A stretch of 64,000 nt of DNA from Paenibacillus shirakamiensis (GCF_017874255.1 NZ_JAGGLD010000001.1:124001-188000); one strand, 5' to 3'; numbered from the stretch's first letter, positions 37,096 to 47,241 are shown. Made by a program: numbers and translations. Notes: generated from the sequence alone by a model not told the origin.

Positions 37096-39313
37096 ACGCT
37101 GGGGAATGCCCTATTCCTGGTATTACGTCATAAGTGTGATATGGATATTGATAGTATCCTTCCAATGGATCACGTTTGCCAGACCCATCTGGTATGATGA
37201 GACGTCTGTACTTGTACTCTATGTACTCTGCGCAGCAGGAGCAGCTGAAGTTCTGCTACCTTGGAACATATGGCTGAAATGGGGTGTCAAGCTTGCAGCC
37301 ATCGTACTGATTCATTATTACATAATGACATCTTATCTGATCTACGTGGGCTCTGGACCTCTTTTTCCTGAACGATTCATTCAATTTCTTACAACGGTTC
37401 TTCCTTACTTATGGTTTTCTTTACCAGCGTGGGCTTTATTCGAAGTGACTGTGCGTCTATCTGTGAGCCGAAGGTTTATATTTGCCTTCTTAACGCTCAA
37501 TATCGCGGGATTTGGCATACTGGATTCATTTACTCTATATAATTTATGGCCTCAGATTGCTTGGACTGTGTTAGCGGGTCTGCTGATCTTAATTAGTTAT
37601 CATTTCCGTAAATATCAGACGAAGTATCCTGTGGGCTGGAGACAATTGCGATTATATCCATTTAAAGTGTTGGTAAATATAGTAGTTGTGATCTCTTGTG
37701 TGCTGCTGCTCGGAATCAATATGCCCTCCATTGATCCGCTGCTCACAGACCCTTATTCTGCTTGGCATGATCGGACAGGAAAGCTTAAAGTGTCTGAGCA
37801 ACCATCGAAGAATGGACACACGAACTCTTCTTCTGGCTATAGTCGTAGTGATAGCGAGCTTGGGGGAGGATTCAAATATGATTATAGTCCTGTCATGTCG
37901 ATCAGTACCCCCAGAGGTTCCTATTGGCGGGGTGAGACACTTAGTTTCTATACGGGGCAGGGTTGGATTAGTCTTCCCGATGATCAATATGAGAATGTAT
38001 ATGATAACAAGCCTTTAACGCCGGGAAATGAAGTAAGCAGCAAAGTGAAGACCGTCAAGGTCGAACAGACAATTCAGATGTTAGGTAAAGACACGTACCC
38101 CGTTTTATTTGGTGCCTTTGCAGCTTCTCAAGTTACGGTAGTGGAGGATACGGCGCATCATGGGCCTAGTATGTCATGGAGTGCAAGGGATGGCGTACTT
38201 AGATGGAACGGCTTCGAGCGTGCTCCATCCCGGCAGGAGAATTACCCGACTGAGTATAAGCTCATATCTGAAATCCCGATTATTCCTGTAGATACAATCA
38301 AAACGGAGACGTACAGCCAGCTATATGGATCTAAAGGCGTCGACAATAAGTATTTGCAACTTCAGAATAATTACCCGAAGCGTGCTAAGGACCTTGCCCT
38401 CGACATTACGAAAAATGGGAAGACACCTTATGAGAAAAGTATTCTTTTGCAAGATTACTTGAAGGGTCATTACGCCTACTCTAATACACCTAGTCTTACG
38501 CTCAAGAAAAGCGATGATTTTGTAGATAGTTTCTTATTTGAGATTAAGGCAGGGTATTGTGATTATTTCTCCACATCGATGGTGACGATGGCACGTTCTA
38601 TTGGTCTTCCTGCTCGATGGGTGAAGGGATTTGCTCCGGGCCACCAAAATGAAGGGGCTCCTGATTTGAGCGGTAATAAGGAAGCCAAAGCACCAGAAGG
38701 CCCCTACACCGTGACAAATTCAGATGCACATTCATGGGCAGAGATATACTTCGGAGAGTATGGCTGGATTTCGTTTGAGGCTACGCCCGGCTTTGCTCTT
38801 CCATCGGTAGATCAAGAAGCGGCAGTAGATAAGACACAGGAAGACAATGAGCCGGAAAAACAGCCTCAATCTAAGCCAGAAGAGCCCGCTAAAAAGGTCA
38901 AACAAGAAACGAACTTGAATACGACTTGGATTATTCTTACTGCGGTCGGCATCTTAGCTGCTTGGGCTGGATATATGCTGTGGAGACATCGTAGAGCGCT
39001 ATACTTCCTGAGACTTCGCCTTCGAGCAGGTCGCTCCCTTACGTTCAGTGAACATGTTGTAGGGGATACCAATCGATGGTTAGCTCAGATGAAACGAAAA
39101 GGATTCACTCGGAATCAACATCAGACGGTAAGAGAAGCTGTAGTTCGCTGGCAGCAAGATGCACCGTTCTTGCATCCTGAATTAGAAGGAATTCTAGCCA
39201 TATTTGAGAAGGCGAAATATAGTCCTCATCAGATAGAGGAAACGGATATAGAGAATATCCATAGACTTCTTGAAGAATGTTACCGAAAGGCCAAGAAGAG
39301 CACTCGAAGATAG
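37088..39313 (+). CDS. Transglutaminase-like membrane protein (TgpA/DUF3488 type)
   Basis: A 741-residue protein. The N-terminal 220 residues contain several membrane helices. An external domain follows with a transglutaminase core: KAGYCDYFSTSMVTMAR (C491), TNSDAHSWAEIYF (H548) and WISFEATPG (E564), the expected Cys-His-acid triad. A charged linker, one more membrane helix (about 615-632) and a C-terminal DUF4129-like cytoplasmic part complete it. The substrate is unknown; it is the third member of the MoxR-DUF58-transglutaminase operon, possibly working on the cell envelope. Confidence 0.9.
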   Translation: MNKRWGMPYSWYYVISVIWILIVSFQWITFARPIWYDETSVLVLYVLCAAGAAEVLLPWNIWLKWGVKLAAIVLIHYYIMTSYLIYVGSGPLFPERFIQFLTTVLPYLWFSLPAWALFEVTVRLSVSRRFIFAFLTLNIAGFGILDSFTLYNLWPQIAWTVLAGLLILISYHFRKYQTKYPVGWRQLRLYPFKVLVNIVVVISCVLLLGINMPSIDPLLTDPYSAWHDRTGKLKVSEQPSKNGHTNSSSGYSRSDSELGGGFKYDYSPVMSISTPRGSYWRGETLSFYTGQGWISLPDDQYENVYDNKPLTPGNEVSSKVKTVKVEQTIQMLGKDTYPVLFGAFAASQVTVVEDTAHHGPSMSWSARDGVLRWNGFERAPSRQENYPTEYKLISEIPIIPVDTIKTETYSQLYGSKGVDNKYLQLQNNYPKRAKDLALDITKNGKTPYEKSILLQDYLKGHYAYSNTPSLTLKKSDDFVDSFLFEIKAGYCDYFSTSMVTMARSIGLPARWVKGFAPGHQNEGAPDLSGNKEAKAPEGPYTVTNSDAHSWAEIYFGEYGWISFEATPGFALPSVDQEAAVDKTQEDNEPEKQPQSKPEEPAKKVKQETNLNTTWIILTAVGILAAWAGYMLWRHRRALYFLRLRLRAGRSLTFSEHVVGDTNRWLAQMKRKGFTRNQHQTVREAVVRWQQDAPFLHPELEGILAIFEKAKYSPHQIEETDIENIHRLLEECYRKAKKSTRR

Positions 39314-39347
39314 AGCTGATAGTAAGCTATAAGAATGAGTTAATACG

Positions 39348-39384
39348 TCCCTGGATGATGGGTTTCCAGGGGCCTTTTCTTTTT
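39348..39384 (+). terminator. Terminator after the MoxR operon
   Basis: CCCTGGA pairs with TCCAGGG, followed by CCTTTTCTTTTT. Confidence 0.75.
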
Positions 39385-39436
39385 ACTCGACACAAAGATT
39401 ATGGTATAGTTTGCTTTAGAAACTGAGGTGACGTCA

Positions 39437-39964
39437 TTGTTTGAGAAGTTGATACCCAAATTACGGGTGAAGACGGTGTTCGATATTGATTTGGAAGGCT
39501 TGTACGCTTCGGGCTACCGCGGGATTATTACAGATCTAGATAATACGCTGGTAGGGGCGAAGGAACCGCTGGCCACTCCGCTTTTAGTGGAATGGTTCGA
39601 GAAAGTAAAGCAATGTGGATTCAAACTGATTATCGTATCAAACAATAATTTGAACAGGGTTTCGGCATTTGCGGCCCCTTTAAATATTCAGTTTATACAT
39701 CAAGCGAGAAAGCCATCTAATTTACCTTTTCATAAGGCACTACGTATGCTTGGCTTCACTGCACAAGAGACGATCGTTGTGGGTGACCAGCTCCTTACAG
39801 ATGTGTATGGTGGGAATCGTATGGGTCTGCACACGGTGTTAGTAGATCCCATTTCCATTGCAGATGAAGGATTCGGTACGAGATTCAACCGCCAAGTGGA
39901 ACGTTATGTGCATCGTCGCTGGCGTAAGGTTGGATTATGGATGGAGGAGGACAAGACGAAATGA
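39437..39964 (+). CDS. yqeG: YqeG family HAD phosphatase
   Basis: A 175-residue HAD-superfamily hydrolase. The nucleophile motif is ITDLDNTLVG, and motif III/IV is VVGDQLLTDVYGGNRMG. Its family is annotated as phosphatidylglycerophosphatase-like in some species. TTG 39437 is preferred: GAGGTGA lies just upstream and the product begins MFEKLIPKL like its relatives, whereas GTG 39428 lies inside that ribosome site. It opens the conserved yqeG-yqeH-aroE-yhbY-nadD-yqeK-rsfS operon and overlaps yqeH by four bases. Confidence 0.9.
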   Translation: MFEKLIPKLRVKTVFDIDLEGLYASGYRGIITDLDNTLVGAKEPLATPLLVEWFEKVKQCGFKLIIVSNNNLNRVSAFAAPLNIQFIHQARKPSNLPFHKALRMLGFTAQETIVVGDQLLTDVYGGNRMGLHTVLVDPISIADEGFGTRFNRQVERYVHRRWRKVGLWMEEDKTK

Positions 39965-41088
39965 CAGAAGCATCACCTATTCCAGATGGAATGCGGTGTA
40001 GTGGGTGCGGCATACAGCTGCAAGCCGAAGACACCAGCAAGCCGGGGTATATCCCTCAACAAGCGCTGGACCGTGAACCGGTCATTTGCCAGCGCTGTTT
40101 CCGTATCAAGAACTATAATGAATCTTCATCGGTAACGGTAGAGCAGGATGAATTTTTGCGCCTGCTGAGCCAGATTGGAGACAAAGATGCATTGGTCATC
40201 CATATCGTGGATATCTTCGATTTTGACGGCAGTCTGATTGGTGGATTGCAGCGTTTCGTAGGTTCCAACCCAGTGATTCTAGCTGTCAATAAGATTGACT
40301 TGTTACCGAAGGTCACGAATTGGAACAAAGTGCGGAACTGGGTACAGAAGCAAGCGAAGGAAATGGGCTTGAAGACGCTGGATATTGTATTTTGTAGTGC
40401 GAAGCAGAATCAAGGATTTGATCGACTTCTCGATATGGTACAAGAACATCGCGGAGATCGTGATGTGTATGTGGTCGGAGCTACGAACGTGGGCAAATCC
40501 ACGCTCATTAACCGCTTAATTCGGGATTACAGTGATCTAGAGCAGGAACTTACGACTTCAAGATACCCAGGAACCACGCTGGATATGGTCAACATTCCGC
40601 TGGATGACGGCCAGTATATTATTGATACGCCAGGCATAGTGTATCCTTCAAGATATAGTGAACTAGTTAGTCCATCGGATCTCGGCATTATTATGGCGGA
40701 CAAGCCGCTTAAGCCTGCAGTGAATCAGCTAAATGCAGGGCAGACGCTATTTTTTGGAGGATTTGGGAGATTTGATTTCATTCAAGGCGAGCATCAATCG
40801 TTCACAAGTTACGTGAGTAGTCGAATTAAGATACACCGGACTAAGCTCGAGCGCGCCGATGAATTATTTGCACAGCATGCGGGTGAGATGTTATCGCCTC
40901 CGAGCCGTGAAGCATTAGAGAAACTGCCAGCTTGGACTCGTCATGAGTTCAGAATTACAAAAAATAGCAATGTCGATGTATTTATGTCGGGACTCGGATG
41001 GATCAAAATAAACGGTGACACAGGTTGTGTCATTGCTGTTCATGTTCCTAAAGGGGTTAAAGTGCTGGTTCGTCCGTCACTGATCTAA
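39961..41088 (+). CDS. yqeH: Ribosome biogenesis GTPase YqeH
   Basis: A 375-residue circularly permuted GTPase needed for 30S subunit assembly in B. subtilis. An N-terminal zinc finger has CSGCG and CQRCF. The G motifs are permuted: VNKIDLL (G4) precedes GATNVGKST (G1) and DTPG (G3). The start is ATG 39961, ten bases after GGAGGAGG and in an ATGA overlap with yqeG. Confidence 0.96.
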   Translation: MTEASPIPDGMRCSGCGIQLQAEDTSKPGYIPQQALDREPVICQRCFRIKNYNESSSVTVEQDEFLRLLSQIGDKDALVIHIVDIFDFDGSLIGGLQRFVGSNPVILAVNKIDLLPKVTNWNKVRNWVQKQAKEMGLKTLDIVFCSAKQNQGFDRLLDMVQEHRGDRDVYVVGATNVGKSTLINRLIRDYSDLEQELTTSRYPGTTLDMVNIPLDDGQYIIDTPGIVYPSRYSELVSPSDLGIIMADKPLKPAVNQLNAGQTLFFGGFGRFDFIQGEHQSFTSYVSSRIKIHRTKLERADELFAQHAGEMLSPPSREALEKLPAWTRHEFRITKNSNVDVFMSGLGWIKINGDTGCVIAVHVPKGVKVLVRPSLI

Positions 41089-41142
41089 TTTTAGGCCTGA
41101 CTGCTCTATTTGGCGGAAGGGGCCTTTGGAGGTACTTCATAC

Positions 41143-42003
41143 ATGAGTCAACCCATTGAACCACTTCTGCTTGGCGTTATGGGCGATCCTATCGCTCAGT
41201 CTAAGTCACCTTTGATGCATGAATCGGCCTTGAAGGCAAGTTCAATACAAGGGCGTTACGTTCCCCTGCATGTACTAGCTCGGGATTTGCCGCGTGCTAT
41301 AGAGGGGATACGCGCCATGAATTTTCGGGGCGTCAATGTGACGGTTCCACATAAAGTGGAAGTTATGCCGCTGCTGGATCACATCGATGAAGCCGCTTGC
41401 CGTATAGGTGCTGTGAATACGATTGTGAATGATCACGGGGTACTAACAGGATACAATACAGATGGAATAGGATATGTACGTTCTTTGAAGGAAGAAGTGA
41501 CATCTAATCTTGAAGGGTCTACCATACTAGTCATTGGTGCAGGCGGCGCTGCGCGGGGAATCATCTATGCGCTTCTCCAAGAACGCCCAGCGCAGATTAT
41601 CATAGCGAATCGGACACTGGACAAAGCTGAGAAGCTGGTGGAGGAGTGGTCGGATATAGGCCATTTGACAGCTATTTCTATGGATGATGCAAGTAAAGCG
41701 GCTTCTGAAGCAGATATCGTGGTTAATACGACATCCGTTGGTATGGTCCCGGATATACATGAACTTCCACTCGTTGTAGAATCCTATCGATCAGGTGCAG
41801 TCTTTAGTGATCTAATCTACAATCCACTACAGACGGAATTTTTGCGTCAGGCTTCACTACAAGGTTGCCGTGTTCATAGCGGTCTTGGAATGTTTATCTA
41901 TCAAGGAGCTTACGCCTTTGAATATTGGACGGGTGTCACACCCGACATTGAAAAGATGCGTCAAGCTGTATTGGATAGTCTCAGTCTAAAGACTAGAATT
42001 TAA
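41143..42003 (+). CDS. aroE: Shikimate dehydrogenase
   Basis: A 286-residue enzyme that reduces 3-dehydroshikimate with NADPH in aromatic amino acid synthesis. Motifs are GDPIAQSKSPLMHE (shikimate binding), NVTVPHKVEV with the catalytic Lys, GYNTDGIG, the Rossmann loop GAGGAARGI and NRT for NADPH. ATG 41143 has TTTGGAGG upstream; a longer frame from 41110 begins with unlikely residues. It is in the yqe operon as in Bacillus. Confidence 0.95.
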   Translation: MSQPIEPLLLGVMGDPIAQSKSPLMHESALKASSIQGRYVPLHVLARDLPRAIEGIRAMNFRGVNVTVPHKVEVMPLLDHIDEAACRIGAVNTIVNDHGVLTGYNTDGIGYVRSLKEEVTSNLEGSTILVIGAGGAARGIIYALLQERPAQIIIANRTLDKAEKLVEEWSDIGHLTAISMDDASKAASEADIVVNTTSVGMVPDIHELPLVVESYRSGAVFSDLIYNPLQTEFLRQASLQGCRVHSGLGMFIYQGAYAFEYWTGVTPDIEKMRQAVLDSLSLKTRI

Positions 42004-42059
42004 AGATAAGAATAAGTCAGAGCACGATGCTTTGGACATTTAAGGGGTTATGAAATTAC

Positions 42060-42356
42060 ATGCTTACAGGTAAACAAAAGCGTCACTTGCGCAGTCTAGC
42101 TCATCACTTACAACCTATTTTTCAAGTGGGTAAAGCTGGTATGAACGAACAAATCGTTCGTCACATCGAAGATGCCATTGAATCCAGAGAACTGATTAAG
42201 TTGTCTGTTCTTAACAATTGTCTAGAAGATCCCAAAGCTATCGGTCAAGAACTTGCCGAAGAGTCGGGTGCTGAATTAGTGCAAGTCATTGGTAGAACGA
42301 TTGTGCTATACAAAGAATCCAGAGATAACAAACAAATCGAGCTTCCGAAGAAGTAA
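42060..42356 (+). CDS. yhbY: Ribosome-associated RNA-binding protein YhbY (CRM domain)
   Basis: A 98-residue single CRM-domain protein (YqeI in B. subtilis), linked to late 50S assembly. The family start LTGKQKRHLRSLAH and the loop VGKAGMNEQ (GxxG type) are visible. TTAAGGGGTT lies upstream of the ATG. It fits the conserved operon order. Confidence 0.93.
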   Translation: MLTGKQKRHLRSLAHHLQPIFQVGKAGMNEQIVRHIEDAIESRELIKLSVLNNCLEDPKAIGQELAEESGAELVQVIGRTIVLYKESRDNKQIELPKK

Positions 42357-42370
42357 GAAGGGATCGATCT

Positions 42371-42964
42371 ATGAAGAAGATTGGGATTATGGGTGGGGCA
42401 TTTGATCCAATTCATCATGGACATTTGCTTGCAGCGGAAGCAGCCAGAGATCAGTTCACATTGGAGGAAATCTGGTTCATGCCGTCTCATCTTCCTCCCC
42501 ATAAACGTGAGGCAGGAGTCAGTGGAGAGCAAAGGCTGGAGATGGTAGAACTAGCTATCGAAGGGAACCCCGCATTCAAGCCGCTCGATATTGAGCTGGT
42601 TCGGGGCGGTATCTCTTATACAGTGGATACGATTCGTGCCTTGCATAGTCAGTACCCCGATCTAGACTTTCACTTTATTATCGGAGCCGATATGATTAAT
42701 TACTTGCCTAAGTGGGAAGGCATTGATGAGCTTGTGCATATACTGACATTTATCGGTTTGCAGCGTCCGGGTACTATGCTGGAATTGGATACCCTGCCTG
42801 CTTTCATTGAAGAAGCCGTTGTTTTGGCAGATATGCCGCTTGTCGATATCTCTTCTAGCTTAATTCGCAGGAACTTAGCTCAAGGACGGTCCATTCGGTA
42901 TATGTTACCTGAGCGCGTATATGATTACATGAGAAGGAGTGGAATCTATGGATTACAGCCGTGA
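42371..42964 (+). CDS. nadD: Nicotinate-nucleotide adenylyltransferase
   Basis: A 197-residue enzyme that joins nicotinate mononucleotide and ATP in NAD synthesis. The N-terminal GGAFDPIHHGHLLAAE has the (H/T)xGH motif, and the C-terminal ISSSLIRR is the second nucleotide-binding motif. The end overlaps yqeK by 17 bases. Confidence 0.96.
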   Translation: MKKIGIMGGAFDPIHHGHLLAAEAARDQFTLEEIWFMPSHLPPHKREAGVSGEQRLEMVELAIEGNPAFKPLDIELVRGGISYTVDTIRALHSQYPDLDFHFIIGADMINYLPKWEGIDELVHILTFIGLQRPGTMLELDTLPAFIEEAVVLADMPLVDISSSLIRRNLAQGRSIRYMLPERVYDYMRRSGIYGLQP

Positions 42965-43550
42965 AGAGCTAATGACAGCCGTATCAGGACAGATGCCAAT
43001 AAAGCGCTGGGAACATACGGAAGGTGTCATGGCTGCTGCTGTTCAGCTAGCTAATAAGTATGGCGGCGATCCCGTAAAGGCAGATCTTGCTGCGCTTCTT
43101 CATGATGTCGCTAAGTACTGGCCTATTCAGGAGCAGCAGGCTGTAGTCCGTAATCATCCTTTATTGGATCAAGATCTTCTGAACCATGATAAACAATTAC
43201 TGCACTCGGAAGTAGGTTACTTCGTTGCAAGAAGTGATTATGGAGTTAGCGATATTGAAGTGCTTGATGCAATTCGTTACCATACCTCAGGACGTATCGG
43301 TATGACGTTAATGGACAAAATCATATGTCTTGCCGATTATATTGAACCTGGACGAGATTTCCCAGGCGTGGATTATATTAGAGAACAAGCTAACCAAAGC
43401 CTTGAAGAAGGATTAATTGCAGGTTTTGACTCCACAATTCGTTTTTTGCTCGACAAAAAGAAAGTGATCTATCCCCTGACCATTCTTGCACGCAATGATT
43501 TGGTTGGACAGATGAAGAGTGCTTCTACTAAAGACTCTTCTATAACCTAG
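42948..43550 (+). CDS. yqeK: HD-domain hydrolase YqeK (Ap4A hydrolase type)
   Basis: A 200-residue HD-superfamily phosphohydrolase; relatives cut Ap4A symmetrically. Metal ligands are in WEHTEGV, LLHDVAK and the later YHTSGRIGM. ATG 42948 follows AGAAGGAG at seven bases; a GTG at 42939 lies inside that site. It keeps the usual place between nadD and rsfS. Confidence 0.93.
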   Translation: MDYSREELMTAVSGQMPIKRWEHTEGVMAAAVQLANKYGGDPVKADLAALLHDVAKYWPIQEQQAVVRNHPLLDQDLLNHDKQLLHSEVGYFVARSDYGVSDIEVLDAIRYHTSGRIGMTLMDKIICLADYIEPGRDFPGVDYIREQANQSLEEGLIAGFDSTIRFLLDKKKVIYPLTILARNDLVGQMKSASTKDSSIT

Positions 43551-43561
43551 GAGGTAAGTGA

Positions 43562-43909
43562 ATGACGGTAAGCCCAAAAGAATTGTTAACGATTGCACTA
43601 GAAGCAGCAGATGATAAGAAAGCATCGAATATTGTTGCCCTGGATCTCAAAGAAATTTCTTCCATCGCAGATTATTTCGTAATCTGTCACGGTAATTCTG
43701 ATACACAAGTTCAATCCATCGCAAGTGAAGTTCGCAAGCGTGTAATGGAAGCCGGTTCCACCATTCGTGGTATGGAGGGTGTGAACTCGGCACGTTGGGT
43801 GCTGATGGATCTTGGAGATGTCATTGTGCATATTTTCCATAGAGATGAGCGGGAATATTATAATATCGAGCGTCTGTGGTCAGATGCCAAAGTGGTGGAA
43901 ACGGTATGA
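43562..43909 (+). CDS. rsfS: Ribosomal silencing factor RsfS
   Basis: A 115-residue protein that binds L14 and blocks subunit joining in starvation. ADYFVICHGNSDTQVQ and RDEREYYNIERLW are family hallmarks. TAGGAGGTAAGTG lies upstream. Its TGA overlaps the ATG of the next gene. Confidence 0.95.
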   Translation: MTVSPKELLTIALEAADDKKASNIVALDLKEISSIADYFVICHGNSDTQVQSIASEVRKRVMEAGSTIRGMEGVNSARWVLMDLGDVIVHIFHRDEREYYNIERLWSDAKVVETV

Positions 43910-44826
43910 ATTTTATCGCAGGTACGACAGTCTCTCTGATGATTGATAGAGAGGTATCGCCCTACGGTTTCTTTCTACAGAGCGGCGCTCAGGATGTACT
44001 GCTTCATTACACCGAACTTACGCATGAAGTAGAGCCTGGGGATACGGTAGACGTATTTTTATTTTATGATACCGAAGATCGTTTGGCAGCGACAATGAAA
44101 AAGCCCTATATTCAGCTTGGGGAGCTAGCGAAGCTAGAAGTTGCCGATGTGCATCCTCGGCTGGGTTGCTTCTTAGAGATGGGTCTCGGACGCCAGCTGT
44201 TGCTTCCGATTCGGGAACTGCCAGAACTTAAAGAATTACAACCTCAGGTAGGAGACCAAGTCTTTGTCATTATGGATCATGACAAACAGGGGCGGCTCAA
44301 GGCCAAGATTGCGAATGAACTAGATTTGATTCCCCTTACTTTCCATGCTCCGACGACTTGGAATAACGAGTGGGTAGACGTCACGGTCTATAAGCCTTTG
44401 CAAATGGGTACTTTTGTGGTCATCGACGGCGGTGTGCTTGGATTTGGTGCCATAGGCATGATTCACTCATCTGAACGCAATCGATTGCTTCGTCTAGGCG
44501 AACAGCTGAAAGTTCGTGTAGCTCATATTCGTGAGGACGGAAGAGTTAATTTATCCATGGCTCCTCGTAAAGAAATCGGTCGCAGTGAAGATGCGGAACA
44601 CATTTTGGAGTATCTTACGAACCGTCCGGGTGGTGGAATGCCCTATTCTGATGCTACACCTCCAGATGTCATCAAGCAGCGCTTTGGGATTAGCAAAGCG
44701 GCCTTCAAGCGAGCTATGGGTAAGCTATTGAAGGAAGGGAAGATTCGTCAAGAAGAGAATTGGACCTATCTGGTTCAACCTATGTCAACGACAGATACAG
44801 CTCCAGAGATGGATGGACAAGCTTAA
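43906..44826 (+). CDS. cvfB: S1-domain RNA-binding protein (CvfB/YitL type)
   Basis: A 306-residue protein with repeated S1-like beta-barrel domains and a C-terminal winged helix (KQRFGISKAAFKRAMGKLLKEGKIRQE). This matches the CvfB family, RNA-binding proteins that affect virulence factor expression in Staphylococcus. The start is ATG 43906 in an ATGA overlap with rsfS; the longer frame runs into rsfS. It extends the yqe operon beyond its usual end. Confidence 0.87.
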   Translation: MNFIAGTTVSLMIDREVSPYGFFLQSGAQDVLLHYTELTHEVEPGDTVDVFLFYDTEDRLAATMKKPYIQLGELAKLEVADVHPRLGCFLEMGLGRQLLLPIRELPELKELQPQVGDQVFVIMDHDKQGRLKAKIANELDLIPLTFHAPTTWNNEWVDVTVYKPLQMGTFVVIDGGVLGFGAIGMIHSSERNRLLRLGEQLKVRVAHIREDGRVNLSMAPRKEIGRSEDAEHILEYLTNRPGGGMPYSDATPPDVIKQRFGISKAAFKRAMGKLLKEGKIRQEENWTYLVQPMSTTDTAPEMDGQA

Positions 44827-44849
44827 GTTACAGAAAGCAGGGAATACGT

Positions 44850-45623
44850 ATGTCATCTTATCGCAAATTTGCCTACGTCTACGATGAACTGATGGAAGAT
44901 ATGCCTTATCCGCAGTGGATTCGGTTCGCGCGAACGGCTTGGGAGACTTATGGGATGCCCAAGACCGTAGTGGAACTCGGTTGCGGTACAGGAAGTATCA
45001 CGATTCCCTTAGTGAACTCGGGTTTCGAGGTAACCGGGATGGATTTGTCTGCGGATATGCTATCAGTAGCTCGGCGCAAAATGGAACAGACCCCACGGGG
45101 GACACGTCTTTTCAGAGAAGGTTCCGTTCGTTGGGTTCAGCAAGATATGCGTGACTGGGAAATGCCGGAACCTGTAGATACGGTGATCTCCTTCTGTGAT
45201 TGTCTGAATTATCTGCTGGAAGAAGAAGATATTATTCGAACATTTCGCAGGACATATGATGGCCTGAAGTCAGGGGGTACTTTCCTGTTCGATGTTCATC
45301 ATCCAAATACGCTCATCCGCTATGAAGAGGAACAGCCATTCATCTGGGACGAGAAATCGGTATCTTATATCTGGACCTGTGAACGAGATGCAAATCGTCA
45401 TGAAATTGAGCACCACTTGACGATTTTTGCACATGAAGAAGAACAGGGCAAGGATATGTATCGCCGCTTTGAAGAAGTGCATACGCAGCGAGCTTATGAG
45501 ATGAACTGGCTCAAGCATGAACTGAGACAGGCTGGATTTAAGCAGGTAGAGTGTTACGCTGATTTCGAATGGACCGAAGCAGGGGAAGATGCCGCAAGGT
45601 TATTTTTTGTCGCCATAAAATAA
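44850..45623 (+). CDS. yqeM: Class I SAM-dependent methyltransferase (YqeM type)
   Basis: A 257-residue methyltransferase. Motif I is VVELGCGTGSITIPL, followed by acidic GMDLSADMLSVARRK and the post motif ISFCDCLNYLLEE. This fits YqeM, which follows rsfS in B. subtilis; the substrate is unknown. ATG 44850 follows AGCAGGGA. A frame from 44760 would overlap the previous gene and is rejected. Confidence 0.88.
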   Translation: MSSYRKFAYVYDELMEDMPYPQWIRFARTAWETYGMPKTVVELGCGTGSITIPLVNSGFEVTGMDLSADMLSVARRKMEQTPRGTRLFREGSVRWVQQDMRDWEMPEPVDTVISFCDCLNYLLEEEDIIRTFRRTYDGLKSGGTFLFDVHHPNTLIRYEEEQPFIWDEKSVSYIWTCERDANRHEIEHHLTIFAHEEEQGKDMYRRFEEVHTQRAYEMNWLKHELRQAGFKQVECYADFEWTEAGEDAARLFFVAIK

Positions 45624-45632
45624 ACGCATACG

Positions 45633-45680
45633 AAAAAGCAGCAGCCCTCATTCCCCAGAATGATCGACTGCTGCTTTTTT
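45633..45680. terminator. Bidirectional terminator between convergent genes
   Basis: AAAAAGCAGCAG pairs with CTGCTGCTTTTT. T runs occur in both directions, serving the methyltransferase gene and the ArsR gene. Confidence 0.88.
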
Positions 45681-45681
45681 A

Positions 45682-45993
45682 TTATAACTCCTTTCCGATA
45701 TACTCGGATAATCTCTGGAGCGTCTCTTCACTACGGCGGTAGTAGGTCCACTGTCCGATTCTTCTTGCCTCTAGTAATCCAGAACGTTGAAGCAAAGAAA
45801 GGTATTGTGAAGTCGTGGATTGAGATAATCCGGTTTTTTCTTGAATCTTGCCTACACAGATACCCCCTTCGAAATGGTGTTCCGAGGTGAGCGGCACAGC
45901 GGAAGGGAAATTCACTTCAGGCTCTTTGAGCCATAACATCATTTGTAGGCGCGTATCATTGGCTAGTGCTTTAAATATCATTAAATAATCCAT
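45682..45993 (-). CDS. ArsR-family transcriptional regulator
   Basis: A 103-residue winged-helix repressor. FKALANDTRLQMMLWL and the recognition helix LSQSTTSQYLSLLQRSGLL are typical. Cys in GGICVGKI is at the place often used for metal sensing in the family, but one Cys alone does not show it. It diverges from namA across about 200 bases and may control it (inference). Confidence 0.9.
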   Translation of the reverse strand: MDYLMIFKALANDTRLQMMLWLKEPEVNFPSAVPLTSEHHFEGGICVGKIQEKTGLSQSTTSQYLSLLQRSGLLEARRIGQWTYYRRSEETLQRLSEYIGKEL

Positions 45994-46190
45994 GGCTTCA
46001 TTATAGGGAATTTAGTGTATAAAACAAAGAGGAAAGTTATTTATTTGTTAATCTAGATATTGCGATATATCATGATAAAGTGTATAGTTGGTCTTAGAAG
46101 TGCTCCATGCATAGGTTGAAAAGCTTATACAATCGTATAGTAACGGACAGAAAATTTCATACTAGATTATAGAGATCTGGAAAAGGATGT

Positions 46191-47210
46191 GTGAGAAGGA
46201 TGCTGTTTACCCCTTATCAAATTAAAGACTTGACGTTGAAGAATCGAATTGTGATGGCTCCAATGTGCATGTATTCTGTTGCGGATGAGTCTGGAAAAGT
46301 TCAGGATTGGCATAAAATTCACTATCCAGCGCGCGCTGTAGGTCAAGTAGGATTAATTATTGTTGAAGCTACGGCAGTTACGCCTAATGGACGTATCTCC
46401 CTTAATGACCTTGGCATATGGTCTGATGAACATATCTTAGGACACAGACAATTAACTGATCTTGTCCATGAGCAAAATACGCATATTGGCATTCAAATTG
46501 CCCACGCTGGACGTAAGTCAGAAGTGCCGGGTAGCATTCTTGCTCCGTCTGCCATCGCTTTTAACGATAAATATCAATTGCCTGAAGAAGCAACTACGGA
46601 ACAGATTCAATCTACTATACAGTCCTTTGCGGATGCAGCTCGCCGCGCCAAAGAAGCGGGTTATGATGTTATAGAACTCCATGCAGCTCATGGCTACCTT
46701 ATTAATGAATTCCTTTCCCCGCTCAGCAATCATCGTACGGATGAGTATGGCCAGAATGCCGAAGGTAGGTTCCGCTTCTTAAAAGAGATCGTGCTTGCCG
46801 TTAAGAACGTATGGTCAGGTCCGTTATTCGTAAGAGTATCTGCTCATGACTATCACGAAGAAGGGCTAGTACCCGAGGACTTCGTTACAATTTCCGAACA
46901 ACTAAAAGAGCTAGGTGTAGATCTGATTGATGTGAGTTCAGGTGGGAATTTCCCGGCAGCTCCTCCTAAAATTTATCCAGGTTATCAAGTGCCATTTGCT
47001 GCACAGATTCGTAAGGAATCTAGTATTCCTACAGGTGCAGTGGGTCTCATCACAGAGCCAGAGCAAGCAGAAGAAATTCTGAAGAATGAGCAAGCCGATC
47101 TTATTTTCCTAGGCCGCGAATTATTACGTGATCCCTACTGGCCGCGCCGTGCCGCTGAGAAGCTCGAAGCCAAGATTAATGCTCCTGAGCAGTATGCTAG
47201 GGGCTGGTAA
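46191..47210 (+). CDS. namA: NADPH dehydrogenase NamA (old yellow enzyme, YqjM type)
   Basis: A 339-residue FMN oxidoreductase that reduces activated C=C bonds and nitro compounds. [11 protein letters not shown] contains the active-site Cys that is the hallmark of the YqjM class. [10 protein letters not shown] supplies substrate histidines, and [21 protein letters not shown] is the typical core. The start is GTG 46191 with AAAAGGATG upstream; MRRMLFTP lines up with relatives. Alone, with its own terminator. Confidence 0.94.
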   Translation: MRRMLFTPYQIKDLTLKNRIVMAPMCMYSVADESGKVQDWHKIHYPARAVGQVGLIIVEATAVTPNGRISLNDLGIWSDEHILGHRQLTDLVHEQNTHIGIQIAHAGRKSEVPGSILAPSAIAFNDKYQLPEEATTEQIQSTIQSFADAARRAKEAGYDVIELHAAHGYLINEFLSPLSNHRTDEYGQNAEGRFRFLKEIVLAVKNVWSGPLFVRVSAHDYHEEGLVPEDFVTISEQLKELGVDLIDVSSGGNFPAAPPKIYPGYQVPFAAQIRKESSIPTGAVGLITEPEQAEEILKNEQADLIFLGRELLRDPYWPRRAAEKLEAKINAPEQYARGW

Positions 47211-47241
47211 TAAATAGAATTCGTAAATAAGTAAAATAAAG